Assembly: GCF_000166295.1 (NCBI RefSeq)
Contig: NC_017506.1
Coordinates: 868,001 to 932,000 of the forward strand
Direction of reading: 5' to 3'
From: Marinobacter adhaerens HP15
GTDB lineage: Bacteria > Pseudomonadota > Gammaproteobacteria > Pseudomonadales > Oleiphilaceae
Length of the DNA stretch: 64,000 nt
Position numbers and translations under genes: made by a program. This document shows positions 35,343-43,968 of this stretch, in pieces (positions within the stretch are counted from its first letter, which is position 1; the number at the start of each line of letters is the position of its first letter). Below the pieces are notes generated by a model. That model was not told the DNA's origin and searched no databases. It was given only the letters and a program-made list of their open reading frames with translations.

Positions 35343-36329
35343 ATGGCTCAACCTATTCCTACCAGTCTGATACTTGGTTTTCTGGGTGTCGGTAAAACCA
35401 CCGCCATTCTGGATCTTCTGAAAAGCAAACCGGAAAACGAGGTCTGGGCGGTTCTGGTCAACGAGTTCGGCGAGGTGGGCATCGATGGCGCCATGCTGAA
35501 GACCGAAGGCGCCTTCATCAAGGAAATACCCGGCGGCTGCATGTGCTGTGTTGCCGGCCTGCCGATGCAGATAGGGCTCAACCAGCTGATTCACAAGGCA
35601 AAGCCCGATCGTCTGTTGATTGAGCCGACGGGGCTCGGTCACCCCTCTCAGATTCTGGACACCCTGACCAGCGAGCACTATCAGGATGTGCTCGCCATGG
35701 GCCCTGTAATCTGCCTGGTGGACCCCCGAAGGCTCGAAGAACCGAAGGTGCTCGGCAATGTGCAGTTCCGGGATCAGGTGGCTGCGGCGGATATTCTCGT
35801 TGCCAACAAGACTGATCTTTGCACCCCGGAGCAACTGACTCATTTTGATGAGTGGGCCGCACAACTGGAACCCGCCAAGCGGGCGATTCACCACACGCGG
35901 TTCGGGCATCTGGCACCGGGCTGGCTGGACGGCCAATCGGATGCCCTGCCGGTGACCGATCCGGAAGCTCACCATCACCACCATCATAAGACTGCATCGC
36001 CGGCCCCCGCTATTGATGACGAGCCCTGGCAACAGATTACCAATCAGGGACAGGGGCATTTCAGTGTTGGCTGGCGCATACATCCGGAACTGATACTCGA
36101 TGAGAACGCATTGCTGGTGATGGCCATGGACTCAGCCTTTGTGCGCTTCAAGGCTGTCGTTCAGACCGTGGACGGCTGGCGGGCGATCAATGTGGTTGAT
36201 GGAGCCCTGACCGTTATTCAGGGTGAGCCGCAAGCCTACAGCCGGGCAGAGATCATAGCGTCCGATCAGATTGACGCCCGGGAACTCGATGCCCGCATGA
36301 GGGCGGCCGCGGGACTTGATCCGAGGTGA
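35343..36329 (+). CDS. COG0523/CobW-family zinc metallochaperone GTPase
   Basis: A 328-residue G3E GTPase. Walker A G-F-L-G-V-G-K-T-T is at residues 12-20, the metal motif G-G-C-M-C-C at 64-69, N-K-T-D near 157, and six consecutive His residues near 209-214 precede the CobW C-terminal domain. The Zur box upstream places it in the zinc-starvation branch, related to the ZNG1/YeiR/ZigA group, which delivers zinc to client enzymes. The ribosome site (GAGGAG) is unusually far, about 13 bases, from the ATG. Confidence 0.92.
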   Translation: MAQPIPTSLILGFLGVGKTTAILDLLKSKPENEVWAVLVNEFGEVGIDGAMLKTEGAFIKEIPGGCMCCVAGLPMQIGLNQLIHKAKPDRLLIEPTGLGHPSQILDTLTSEHYQDVLAMGPVICLVDPRRLEEPKVLGNVQFRDQVAAADILVANKTDLCTPEQLTHFDEWAAQLEPAKRAIHHTRFGHLAPGWLDGQSDALPVTDPEAHHHHHHKTASPAPAIDDEPWQQITNQGQGHFSVGWRIHPELILDENALLVMAMDSAFVRFKAVVQTVDGWRAINVVDGALTVIQGEPQAYSRAEIIASDQIDARELDARMRAAAGLDPR

Positions 36330-36333
36330 GGGT

Positions 36334-36972
36334 GTGAGTCATTGTCCGGTGTGCGAGCAGGGCAGTCTCTCGGATTTCCGTGTAGTGAAGGCCCAGCGTT
36401 ACCTTCGATGTGATGTCTGCGAGGCGACGGTGATGGATGCGTCCTGCCGGTTATCGCCTGAGCAGGAGCGGGAAATTTACCAACTGCATGATAATGACCC
36501 GTCTGATCCGGGGTACCGGACATTTCTCTCGAAACTGACAGAACCTCTGCTTGAGCGCCTGCCATCGGGCGCCAGCGGCCTGGATTTCGGCTGCGGCCCC
36601 GGCCCTGCACTGGCGCAGATGCTTGAGGCGGAAGGCATGGCAGTCAGTCTCTACGATCCCTATTTTTATCCCTCAGCAGTGGCTCTCGATCAGACCTACG
36701 ATTTCATAACCTGTACCGAAGTGGTAGAGCATCTTTACGCCCCCGCTGGCGTTTTCAGGGAACTCGACCGGATGCTGAAGCCCGGTGGTTGGCTGGGTGT
36801 GATGACCTGCTTCCAGACCGACGATGACCGGTTCGACAACTGGCATTATCGCCGTGACCCGACCCATGTGGTCTTCTACCGGGAATTCACCTTCAAGCTG
36901 CTCGCCAACCGGTTTGGCTGGCACCTGGAAATACCGAGAAAGGATGTGGCTCTGTTCCGGAAGCCAGCCTAG
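36334..36972 (+). CDS. class I SAM-dependent methyltransferase with N-terminal zinc ribbon
   Basis: A 212-residue methyltransferase. Two CxxC pairs (Cys4/Cys7 and Cys26/Cys29) form a probable zinc ribbon. The SAM motif is L-D-F-G-C-G-P-G (residues 83-90), followed by T-C-T-E-V-V-E-H and L-K-P-G-G-W. It resembles small proteins annotated as class I methyltransferases; the substrate is unknown. A GTG start with GAGG at seven bases is used. Four bases separate it from the COG0523 gene. It converges on the PA2778-like gene with a few bases of overlap. Confidence 0.85.
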   Translation: MSHCPVCEQGSLSDFRVVKAQRYLRCDVCEATVMDASCRLSPEQEREIYQLHDNDPSDPGYRTFLSKLTEPLLERLPSGASGLDFGCGPGPALAQMLEAEGMAVSLYDPYFYPSAVALDQTYDFITCTEVVEHLYAPAGVFRELDRMLKPGGWLGVMTCFQTDDDRFDNWHYRRDPTHVVFYREFTFKLLANRFGWHLEIPRKDVALFRKPA

Positions 36973-37970
36973 GGGGCTTCCCTTGGGCACTCGGGAAGTG
37001 CAGGACACTGTTCCGCGGATGTGGTGCCTTCTTGTTTGAGCAATTCTGATTCACCGAAGCGGACCGGTGTCAGTGCGGCGGCGCATCTCGCCGCCTGGGT
37101 CGCAATGTTTGTGCAGCCGCTCGCCTGCAGCGCGAAAGCGAGATTGTTCCAGCCTTCGGCGAATTTCGGAAAACGTTTCACCGCGCGCAAGAAATGCTCC
37201 TGTGCTTCGTCTTGGTGGCCCAACTGCCAGTCAAGGTTGCCTCTGGCCATAGTGGCCGTCGGTTGGTCCGGCCAGGTCGTCTCGGCTGTCTTATAGGCAA
37301 TGCCGGCGGCTGTCGTTCGTCCGGTTGTTTCGAGGTCATGGGCGGATTGCAGAAAACGAAGCGGTGCTGCGGTAGCTGGAACCCGATCCGGCGGCAGAAT
37401 AGTGACGGCCCAGTTGTCGGTCCGCCCCCAGGTATTTGTGAAAACCTCCAGATCGATCGCTTCACGCTTGCGGGTATCGGTGTGGAGTATCAGGTCTCGC
37501 TCGCCGGCGTCATAGCCGATGACGACCGCAAAGTGCCATTGGGGCCACCAGCCAAACCTCAGATTTTGCATAACCAGGACTGGATTGCCTGCTGCGATCT
37601 CGGTCAGGACACTTTCTAATCTACCGTCCAGCGGGTAAACCAACATGCCATGGGCGCGTGCGCCAGCGATCATTTCGACCTGAAGGGAGCCTTCCCGGCC
37701 CGGAATATAAACCAGCTCCTTGAGAATATCGGGATTGGATGAAAGGCCCTGGCTGTTCAGCATCATTGCCAGCGACGCAGGCCCGCACTGATACCTTTCC
37801 TGGGGGTAGAAAGGTACGTCGTCCAGCACAACCTTGTCGGGCAGCATGGCCTGGTAAGTTTCGGGCGCTGGCCATTTGGGAGCACTGGCGCAACCGGCCA
37901 GCAGGCTGACCAGTAACATCAGGATCAGCCTGCTGGATGTCGCTTCTAGAGAGGGAAAAATGACAGCCAC
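36969..37970 (-). CDS. PA2778 family C39-like cysteine peptidase lipoprotein
   Basis: A 333-residue lipoprotein. The signal ends L-L-A-G-C (Cys27). The papain-like peptidase domain has Q-C-G-P-A-S (Gln61/Cys62) and W-H-F-A-V-V-I-G-Y (His146), as in C39 peptidases. A TPR-like C-terminal region (about residues 215-300) is followed by a Cys-rich end. It matches the protein called PA2778 in Pseudomonas aeruginosa and is paired with a PA2779-like gene 8 bases upstream, the same order as in pseudomonads. The substrate is unknown; the neighbour is a candidate. Confidence 0.87.
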   Translation of the reverse strand: MAVIFPSLEATSSRLILMLLVSLLAGCASAPKWPAPETYQAMLPDKVVLDDVPFYPQERYQCGPASLAMMLNSQGLSSNPDILKELVYIPGREGSLQVEMIAGARAHGMLVYPLDGRLESVLTEIAAGNPVLVMQNLRFGWWPQWHFAVVIGYDAGERDLILHTDTRKREAIDLEVFTNTWGRTDNWAVTILPPDRVPATAAPLRFLQSAHDLETTGRTTAAGIAYKTAETTWPDQPTATMARGNLDWQLGHQDEAQEHFLRAVKRFPKFAEGWNNLAFALQASGCTNIATQAARCAAALTPVRFGESELLKQEGTTSAEQCPALPECPREAP

Positions 37971-37978
37971 TGATCCCG

Positions 37979-38380
37979 CTATCGAATGCAGTTCACGAAC
38001 GGGAAGACATTCGTAGCACAGAGCATATCGGTGATAATGAATACCAGCAGGAACAACACAATGATGCCGACCACATCCTGCCCTGCAGGGGCCTCGGCGA
38101 GCTGACGTTCAAAATCCGCCAGTTCCGCGGGCGTGAGGTTCTGGATGCGTTCCTTGACCTGGTCCTGGCTGACCCCAAGGTCTGCCAACTTGGCCTGCAC
38201 ATCCTGTCTGTCGAGCATGCTGATCAGCTCCTGCCGGTCCAGCTGAACCTGTTGTTGCCCGATCATTTCGCCGGTTCCAACCATGCCGGCGGTAGCGGTG
38301 GCCGACCAGACGGAACCAAGAGCCATCATCATGGCCATAAAAAAGGAAACGTACCTCAAGTGCTTGCGAATGCCTGACAT
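37979..38380 (-). CDS. PA2779 family protein
   Basis: A 133-residue protein: N-terminal signal or membrane helix (residues 12-31), a helical acidic middle (L-D-R-Q-E-L-I-S-M-L-D-R-Q-D-V-Q) and a C-terminal membrane helix (about 104-122) ending C-A-T-N-V-F-P-F-V-N-C. This is the PA2779 family. The conserved pairing with a PA2778-type cysteine peptidase, and the small two-helix form, suggest it may be processed by or anchor that peptidase. This is inference. Confidence 0.85.
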   Translation of the reverse strand: MSGIRKHLRYVSFFMAMMMALGSVWSATATAGMVGTGEMIGQQQVQLDRQELISMLDRQDVQAKLADLGVSQDQVKERIQNLTPAELADFERQLAEAPAGQDVVGIIVLFLLVFIITDMLCATNVFPFVNCIR

Positions 38381-38486
38381 GGGTCACTCCTGTTCGTTGG
38401 CTACTTCCGGTGTAGCGGTTTGTTAGTCATCTTGCACTAACCGGACGATAAAACAGTCGGTTGCGTTCCCTCAACATACGAATCGT

Positions 38487-39551
38487 TCAGGATTCACAAA
38501 CCTGCAGCTTTCGTTCCGGCCAATGGAGTATAGCCGAGCGTGCGACCATTCGGCTGGCGAGGTCTGGGTACGCCTGGCGGATAACGTTGGCACCGAACTC
38601 TGCCAGGAACGCCGATTTCAGTTCTGCCCGGGCCTTCTGGGTGCCCGGTTCCTGGTAGGGCGCGGAGCAGAGCAGCAGGAAACCATCATCCGGAACACGT
38701 CCATTATCCATGTTGCTCTTTATGATCCCGGCGGCCTGGCGGATGGGATGGGACAGATCCGGGCTGTAAGGGCCGATGATCAGGGCTACGTTGGGTGCGT
38801 GCAGGAAATCGAACCCCCTGCCAAGGCAGATGACCCACTCCCGGTGCTCTATGTTCAGTTCCCGGTCAAAACGCCGAATCTCGTTCACGTGCCGGATATT
38901 GCCCTCAACCAGTGGCAGCAGATCACGCTGAACCGGTTCCGGCATATCCGGACAAAGGGAGGCGATTTCGGAGGCCATATCGGCAAGTCGCGTTACAGGA
39001 ACGGTAGACAGATCCAGCGTTCGCTCCTGGCTACCGTGCAGAACCAGTGCATCCTCGTCGCTCTCGAAACCACATACCAGGGGATAGACCGTTCGGTGGC
39101 CGTTTCCGAACAGCTTTTCCACCTGGCTCCGGATCTGGAACGCATGGCGCATGGCGGCCTCACGGTCGCAGTCAAAGCCGGCGCAGCCCCGTTCCCGTGA
39201 ACCTTTTGAATAGTGGTAGGTAATGATGATCAGCACTCGTCGTCCCTGGGTTACGGCTTGCTGGACCGTGTCCGCCAGCATGTCGCCAAGGTAGGGCCAG
39301 CCCAGCTCAAAGATCCCGCCAAGGTTCCGGAACGGGTGAATGACACCAAGAGGCGTCTGGGTCACGTAGGGCAGGTGGATGCGGCCATCCATGCACTTCA
39401 TGGCAATGATCTGGGTATTGTGCTCTGCCAGGTAGCGCTGCCTGGCCAAATGGTTTTCCGGGCTACAGAAGCTGGCCGAATGGGCTCGGCTGAGCTCCAT
39501 CAGCCAGTCGATACGCTCTGCGATAGGGCGCGCATGCACGGGTGTTGTCAT
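38487..39551 (-). CDS. carboxysomal carbonic anhydrase (CsoSCA)-like protein
   Basis: A 354-residue protein containing K-C-M-D-G-R-I-H: Cys53, Asp55 and Arg57 have the C-x-D-x-R arrangement of the zinc ligand and Asp-Arg dyad of beta-class and CsoSCA carbonic anhydrases. Further candidate zinc ligands are His113 (T-Y-H-Y-S-K-G) and Cys123 or Cys128 in R-G-C-A-G-F-D-C. No RuBisCO or shell-protein gene is present here, so a non-carboxysomal role such as bicarbonate supply is likely if it is active. The downstream pattern lacks the N-terminal repeats of true CsoSCA. Confidence 0.7.
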   Translation of the reverse strand: MTTPVHARPIAERIDWLMELSRAHSASFCSPENHLARQRYLAEHNTQIIAMKCMDGRIHLPYVTQTPLGVIHPFRNLGGIFELGWPYLGDMLADTVQQAVTQGRRVLIIITYHYSKGSRERGCAGFDCDREAAMRHAFQIRSQVEKLFGNGHRTVYPLVCGFESDEDALVLHGSQERTLDLSTVPVTRLADMASEIASLCPDMPEPVQRDLLPLVEGNIRHVNEIRRFDRELNIEHREWVICLGRGFDFLHAPNVALIIGPYSPDLSHPIRQAAGIIKSNMDNGRVPDDGFLLLCSAPYQEPGTQKARAELKSAFLAEFGANVIRQAYPDLASRMVARSAILHWPERKLQVCES

Positions 39552-39570
39552 GGCTTTTGTCCTGTTCTGT

Positions 39571-41019
39571 TCAGAAGGTCGACAGGCCGGTCGCCTCCAT
39601 AATCCGGTAGCGCCAATAGCGAAGTCTGGATTCGTCGGCCCAACGCTCGTAGGGCAGGCTCATCACCGGATCGTCGCCAGGGCCTTTTTGCCATTGCTCG
39701 TCAAAGAATCGCCGGGCTCCGCTCGCAACCTGTGACTGCTCCACCACCGATACCCAGACATCGGTCTCGAGATTCAGATCGTCGAGATTGCGCCGGGTAA
39801 AATTGGCCGAACCCAGGAGCAGTTCTGTTGCGCCGTTTTCTCTGGCCAACATCAACAGTTTAGTGTGGCATTGCTCACCCAGGGTATTACACCAACGTAC
39901 CGGAACGCCTGCGCGAACCAGTTCCATGGCGACCTGCCTGTTGGGAATGCCACTCTTCTGGTGGCCGAAGGCCTCGTTGTTGGCATCAAGCAGAACTCGC
40001 AGTGCAACGCCCCGTCTGGCGGCGTCGACCAGGGCTGTGACAATATCGCGATGTGAGAGATAAAACATGGCCATGTCCAGCTGATCACCGGCCGAGGCCT
40101 CTTGAATCATGGACAGAGCCTGATCCCGGATTTCCGATTCGGTCAGCACTGCCACCAGGGGGATTTCGGATTTTTGCGGTTCTCCAGTGACTTCGGGAGC
40201 CATGCTGATTCGCTCATCAATGGGCGTGGTGTCCGCTCCCGACATGGCGAGAACCGCCCGCTCGCTTTTCAGCAGATCAAAGACCGCCGGCCCCGTGAAG
40301 CTAAGCCCCAGGTTGCTATGCCGGCTGCTGCCGTCGTGGGGGTTGGCCGAGGTAACGATGGCCCTCAAGGAGCCCGCCTCATCCGCGACCATAAGCTTGC
40401 GATGGTTGGCCTTGAAGTTCAGTAGGGCGAGATAACTTCGAAGGGTAACAGGCCTGGTGCCCAGGGCGTTGTCCAGCCAGCCTCCGTCGGGGTTGTTGCC
40501 GAACCACTGACAACACAGCCGCCAGATTGAAGACCAGGTGGGATTACTGTCCCGTAGCGGCCGGAGTGCCGTCTCCACAACCGGAATGCCACCATCGCGC
40601 AGGGCTTGAAACCAGGGTGACGTCGTGCCGCCATACATGGTGTTCAGGGGGTCGGAGATAACCGTGATGGATAGCTCCGGTTTCTCCGCTTTTCTCGCCA
40701 GCAGGGCCTCTGTGAGCTGTTGAACCAGAGGCCGGTGGGCTACATCCTCCGGCTTGGTGCTGTTGAACAGAAACATGTCAATGAGAATGAACTCGTTGGC
40801 TTGTCCCACAAGCCGGAACACCTCGTCGAAGATTTCATGGTCTCGCTCCTCACGGCCGTTCTGATAGTGACGGGTGACGTCTGTCAGCAGGACGGGTTCC
40901 TCCAATGGCACCGGGGTTCCACGATAGCTGATGCCTGGCGGCAGTGGCTTTTGGGTGTGGTAAAGGCCGATGCCGGCCAGGGTGAGCAACAGCAGGAGAA
41001 TCAGTAACTTCAGTGTCAT
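39571..41019 (-). CDS. phospholipase D-like (cardiolipin synthase-type) protein
   Basis: A 482-residue protein with one N-terminal membrane helix and two PLD repeats. The HKD-like motifs are N-H-R-K-L-M-V-A-D (about residue 205) and C-H-T-K-L-L-M-L-A (about 382), with G-S-A-N-F-T-R-R-N after the second. In both, the Asp of the canonical H-x-K-x4-D is shifted or replaced, so activity needs testing. Members transfer phosphatidyl groups, as in cardiolipin synthesis. The start at 41019 is chosen for the signal-anchor. Confidence 0.83.
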   Translation of the reverse strand: MTLKLLILLLLLTLAGIGLYHTQKPLPPGISYRGTPVPLEEPVLLTDVTRHYQNGREERDHEIFDEVFRLVGQANEFILIDMFLFNSTKPEDVAHRPLVQQLTEALLARKAEKPELSITVISDPLNTMYGGTTSPWFQALRDGGIPVVETALRPLRDSNPTWSSIWRLCCQWFGNNPDGGWLDNALGTRPVTLRSYLALLNFKANHRKLMVADEAGSLRAIVTSANPHDGSSRHSNLGLSFTGPAVFDLLKSERAVLAMSGADTTPIDERISMAPEVTGEPQKSEIPLVAVLTESEIRDQALSMIQEASAGDQLDMAMFYLSHRDIVTALVDAARRGVALRVLLDANNEAFGHQKSGIPNRQVAMELVRAGVPVRWCNTLGEQCHTKLLMLARENGATELLLGSANFTRRNLDDLNLETDVWVSVVEQSQVASGARRFFDEQWQKGPGDDPVMSLPYERWADESRLRYWRYRIMEATGLSTF

Positions 41020-41172
41020 GTGTGTATTTCCATCATCCCTGAGGTAAACGACGGCATAACTATACGTGACCTCTCTCTCAGGTAAACAAACACTTACAAA
41101 AAACACCCCGGTCGTTGTATCGAAGTTCCGCCACGCTTTCTAAACTAGCCAGATCAACCATTTATAACAAAG

Positions 41173-42831
41173 TTGCCTGTGAACGCCATACTCTCTTTCA
41201 TACCGCGCCTGTTCAGTCTGCGGGCCGTTATTCTCGTTCTGGCTGTTGTGTTTGCCCTCATGGGGGACCAGCTTGCCCTCGTTGGCTGGGCTGACCGTGC
41301 GCTATTCAGCATTCTCGGCGTGCCAGAGGGCGCGACCCCGGCCACGATTCTCCCGCAGGAGGCATTCGGGCCGGCTATGGCTGATCGGGGGCTTTCGGAA
41401 CCACTCTGGTCCGACATGGCGGTGACCGCCGGGCTGGCAATTGCGGCACTGTATCTGGTGCTTGCAATTCCGGCGATGGGCGCGGCCGTTTCCCTGCCGG
41501 TCACTCTTTTGCTTGGTGGCTCGCTCGTGGTGATCCAGGCGGCTTTGATGTTCTACCGCAACGCCTGGGTGCCGTTTGGCGTGGTGCTCACGTTGCTGGT
41601 GGTCGGTTACGTGGTGATGCTGTTCTGGCTGCAGCCCCGCAAACACATCCGTGCACTGACAGATAATGTGCGGGATGCGCGGCTGAAGCTGGCCAAGGTA
41701 TTTCTGCAACAAGGTCATACAGACGAGGCCCTCGAAGCGCTGGATCGCTGCCCCGACTGTGAAAGCGAGATCGAGCTGCGCTACGACGTCGCCATCCAGC
41801 AGGAGCGCAAGCGCCAGTACGACAAGGCGGTCAGCACCTACCGCAGTATTCAGGAGCGAAAGAAAGGTTTTCGGGATACCGCCGCGAGGCTGTCGGCATT
41901 GGAAAAGCTCGCGCCGGATAACTCGTTGATGCAGGGAGGGAGTTTCGACAATACCCGCACCCTGTTGATGCCCGAGCCCGCCGTTAGTCGCCCGACCCTC
42001 GGAAGGTACGAAATCGAGCGGGAGATTGGCCGAGGGGCCATGGGTGTGGTTTATCTGGGCAAGGATCCGAAGATTGCCCGTACCGTTGCCATCAAGACTC
42101 TCAGCTACCAGGCGTTTGATGATGGACAGCTTCAGGATCTCAAGGAGCGATTCTTCCGGGAGGCAGAAGCCGCTGGCCGTCTGAGCCACCCGGCTATCGT
42201 CACCGTGTATGACGTTGGCGAGGAGGCAGACCTCGCCTATATCGCCATGGACTATGCGAAAGGACGTCCGCTCAGTGAATTCGGCAGAACCGGACGGTTA
42301 CTGCCCCTGCCCAGGGTTCTGGATATAGTTGCCCGCGTGGCGGACGCTCTGGCCTACGCTCACAGCCAGAAAATCGTCCACCGCGACATCAAGCCCGGGA
42401 ATATCATCTTCAATCCCGACAATGGCGATATAAAGATCACCGATTTCGGCATTGCCAAGATCTCCGATGACTCGCGAACCCGCACCGGCGCGGTAATGGG
42501 CAGCCCATTGTATATGTCGCCGGAGCAGTTGAAGGGTCAGAAGGTAACCGGTGCCTCCGATATCTACAGCCTGGGCGTAACGCTTTATAAGCTGGTGAGC
42601 GGCGAAACACCCTATCAGGGCGATACCCTGGCCAACCTGACCTACCAGATTCTTAACAAGCGCCCACGCAGCGTCCGCGAGTTCAACGCGGATCTGCCAA
42701 ACGGGGTGGTCCGCCTGATCAACAAGGCTATCCAGCGCGAGCCGGACAAGCGCTTTGCCAGTGCCGCCACCATGGCCGAGGCCGTGCGTCGTCTGGCCGT
42801 TCGTGAGGCTGGCCAGGAGGTGTCGTCCTGA
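41173..42831 (+). CDS. membrane-anchored serine/threonine protein kinase
   Basis: A roughly 552-residue Hanks-type kinase. Residues 10-155 hold three or four hydrophobic segments, possibly a degenerate CHASE2 remnant; residues 165-245 are TPR-like (V-F-L-Q-Q-G-H-T-D-E-A-L-E-A-L). The kinase domain has G-R-G-A-M-G (about 288), V-A-I-K (about 307), H-R-D-I-K-P-G-N (about 403) and D-F-G (about 424), all intact. A TTG (41173) or GTG (41179) start is required; no ATG is suitable. Its stop overlaps the phosphatase start (TGATG), giving a coupled kinase-phosphatase-FHA cassette. Confidence 0.92.
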   Translation: MPVNAILSFIPRLFSLRAVILVLAVVFALMGDQLALVGWADRALFSILGVPEGATPATILPQEAFGPAMADRGLSEPLWSDMAVTAGLAIAALYLVLAIPAMGAAVSLPVTLLLGGSLVVIQAALMFYRNAWVPFGVVLTLLVVGYVVMLFWLQPRKHIRALTDNVRDARLKLAKVFLQQGHTDEALEALDRCPDCESEIELRYDVAIQQERKRQYDKAVSTYRSIQERKKGFRDTAARLSALEKLAPDNSLMQGGSFDNTRTLLMPEPAVSRPTLGRYEIEREIGRGAMGVVYLGKDPKIARTVAIKTLSYQAFDDGQLQDLKERFFREAEAAGRLSHPAIVTVYDVGEEADLAYIAMDYAKGRPLSEFGRTGRLLPLPRVLDIVARVADALAYAHSQKIVHRDIKPGNIIFNPDNGDIKITDFGIAKISDDSRTRTGAVMGSPLYMSPEQLKGQKVTGASDIYSLGVTLYKLVSGETPYQGDTLANLTYQILNKRPRSVREFNADLPNGVVRLINKAIQREPDKRFASAATMAEAVRRLAVREAGQEVSS

Positions 42832-43586
42832 TGCGATATCACGTTGCCGGCCAGAGTCATCGCGGGGCCGTCCGGGAATCAAACCAGGATGTGGTGGACT
42901 GGCGGATCAATGATGCGGGTGACCAGGCGTTGTTGGTGGTTGCTGACGGTATGGGCGGTCACCAGGGAGGCGAGGTTGCCAGTCGCCTTGCGGTTGATGC
43001 CATCATCGAATCCCTTGAGCCTGAAATCGCCGATGCCTCGAGCGGCACCACGGATGCGGATATCCGGGGAAAACTGGATCGGGCCTTCAGGTTGGCCAAT
43101 GAGCGCATAGTGAGCCGCCGTTCCGGGGATCCAAGACTTGAAAAAATGGGCACGACACTGGTGGTGGCCTGGTTGAGTGGCAATCAGGCGCATATTGCTC
43201 ACATTGGCGATTCCCGTTGCTACAGCCTGCGTGGCAGCCAGGCGCTGTGTCTCACGCGGGACGATACCGTGGTCCAGAACATGCTGGAAGACGGCAGCAT
43301 TACCAGGGCCGACGTGCCCAATGTGCCGTTCCGGAATGTCCTGACCAGGGCCGTGGGAACGGTGGAGCAGGCGGCCCCCAGTTATCGGCGTGAAACGCTT
43401 GATGAAGGAGATGTGCTGCTGCTGTGTTCCGATGGGTTAACTGATTCGGTTCCGGAATACCGGTGGCTTGAAATCCATAAGGAAAGTGACGGCATGGAGC
43501 GCACGGTTCAGGCAATGATTGATGCCGGCCTGGCAAACGAGGCGGGTGACAATGTGTCTGTGGTATTACTGACGTTGGAGTATTGA
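42831..43586 (+). CDS. PP2C-type serine/threonine phosphatase
   Basis: A 251-residue PPM/PP2C phosphatase of the Stp1/PppA type. Metal-binding motifs are A-D-G-M-G-G-H (about 38-44), G-D-S-R (about 125), C-S-D-G-L-T-D (about 200) and G-D-N-V-S-V (about 242). Soluble, no membrane segment. It should reverse phosphorylation by the kinase whose gene overlaps it by one base. Confidence 0.94.
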   Translation: MRYHVAGQSHRGAVRESNQDVVDWRINDAGDQALLVVADGMGGHQGGEVASRLAVDAIIESLEPEIADASSGTTDADIRGKLDRAFRLANERIVSRRSGDPRLEKMGTTLVVAWLSGNQAHIAHIGDSRCYSLRGSQALCLTRDDTVVQNMLEDGSITRADVPNVPFRNVLTRAVGTVEQAAPSYRRETLDEGDVLLLCSDGLTDSVPEYRWLEIHKESDGMERTVQAMIDAGLANEAGDNVSVVLLTLEY

Positions 43587-43596
43587 GGAAACTGAC

Positions 43597-43947
43597 ATGG
43601 CTTCGCTTTCGCAACTGGTGGATAACGTTGTTGTTAACACCTTTGAACTCGGGCAACCGGAAACGCGCATCGGTCGGCGCCCGGACAACGATATCCAGAT
43701 TGATGAAATTTCTGTGAGCGGCCAGCACGCCCTGATAGAAGCGGTGCCCAATGCCTATCTGGAAGGTACGGTGGATTACTACATTACCGACAGCAACAGC
43801 ACCAATGGCACTTTTGTGAACGAATTGCGGGTTGCTGACCGCCAGCGTCTCAACAGCAACGACATGGTGCGCATTGGCTGGAATGAGTTCCGTTTCATCG
43901 ATGAAGAAGAGCAGGCAATGGAAAAAACCGCCTATATCCTCGACTGA
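43597..43947 (+). CDS. FHA domain protein
   Basis: A 116-residue single FHA domain that binds phosphothreonine. Conserved residues are visible: G26-R27, S41-G-Q-H44 and N70-G71-T72. It lacks any extra domain, unlike T6SS Fha proteins. It lies 10 bases after the phosphatase gene and is the probable reader of the kinase signal. Confidence 0.92.
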   Translation: MASLSQLVDNVVVNTFELGQPETRIGRRPDNDIQIDEISVSGQHALIEAVPNAYLEGTVDYYITDSNSTNGTFVNELRVADRQRLNSNDMVRIGWNEFRFIDEEEQAMEKTAYILD

Positions 43948-43968
43948 CCGTGACGGTTGGCCCGCGAA

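Noticed and set aside
35970..35987. CAY-repeat in the COG0523 gene as a simple-sequence contingency repeat
   Set aside because: The run mixes CAC and CAT codons for a functional His stretch and is too short and imperfect for slippage-based phase variation.
38487..39551. A carboxysome locus
   Set aside because: Only a distant CsoSCA-like gene is present, with no RuBisCO or shell genes.
41173..43947. Kinase/phosphatase/FHA genes as part of a T6SS structural cluster
   Set aside because: No tss genes flank them and the FHA protein is a single domain; the link with vgrG 12 kb away is kept only as a hypothesis.
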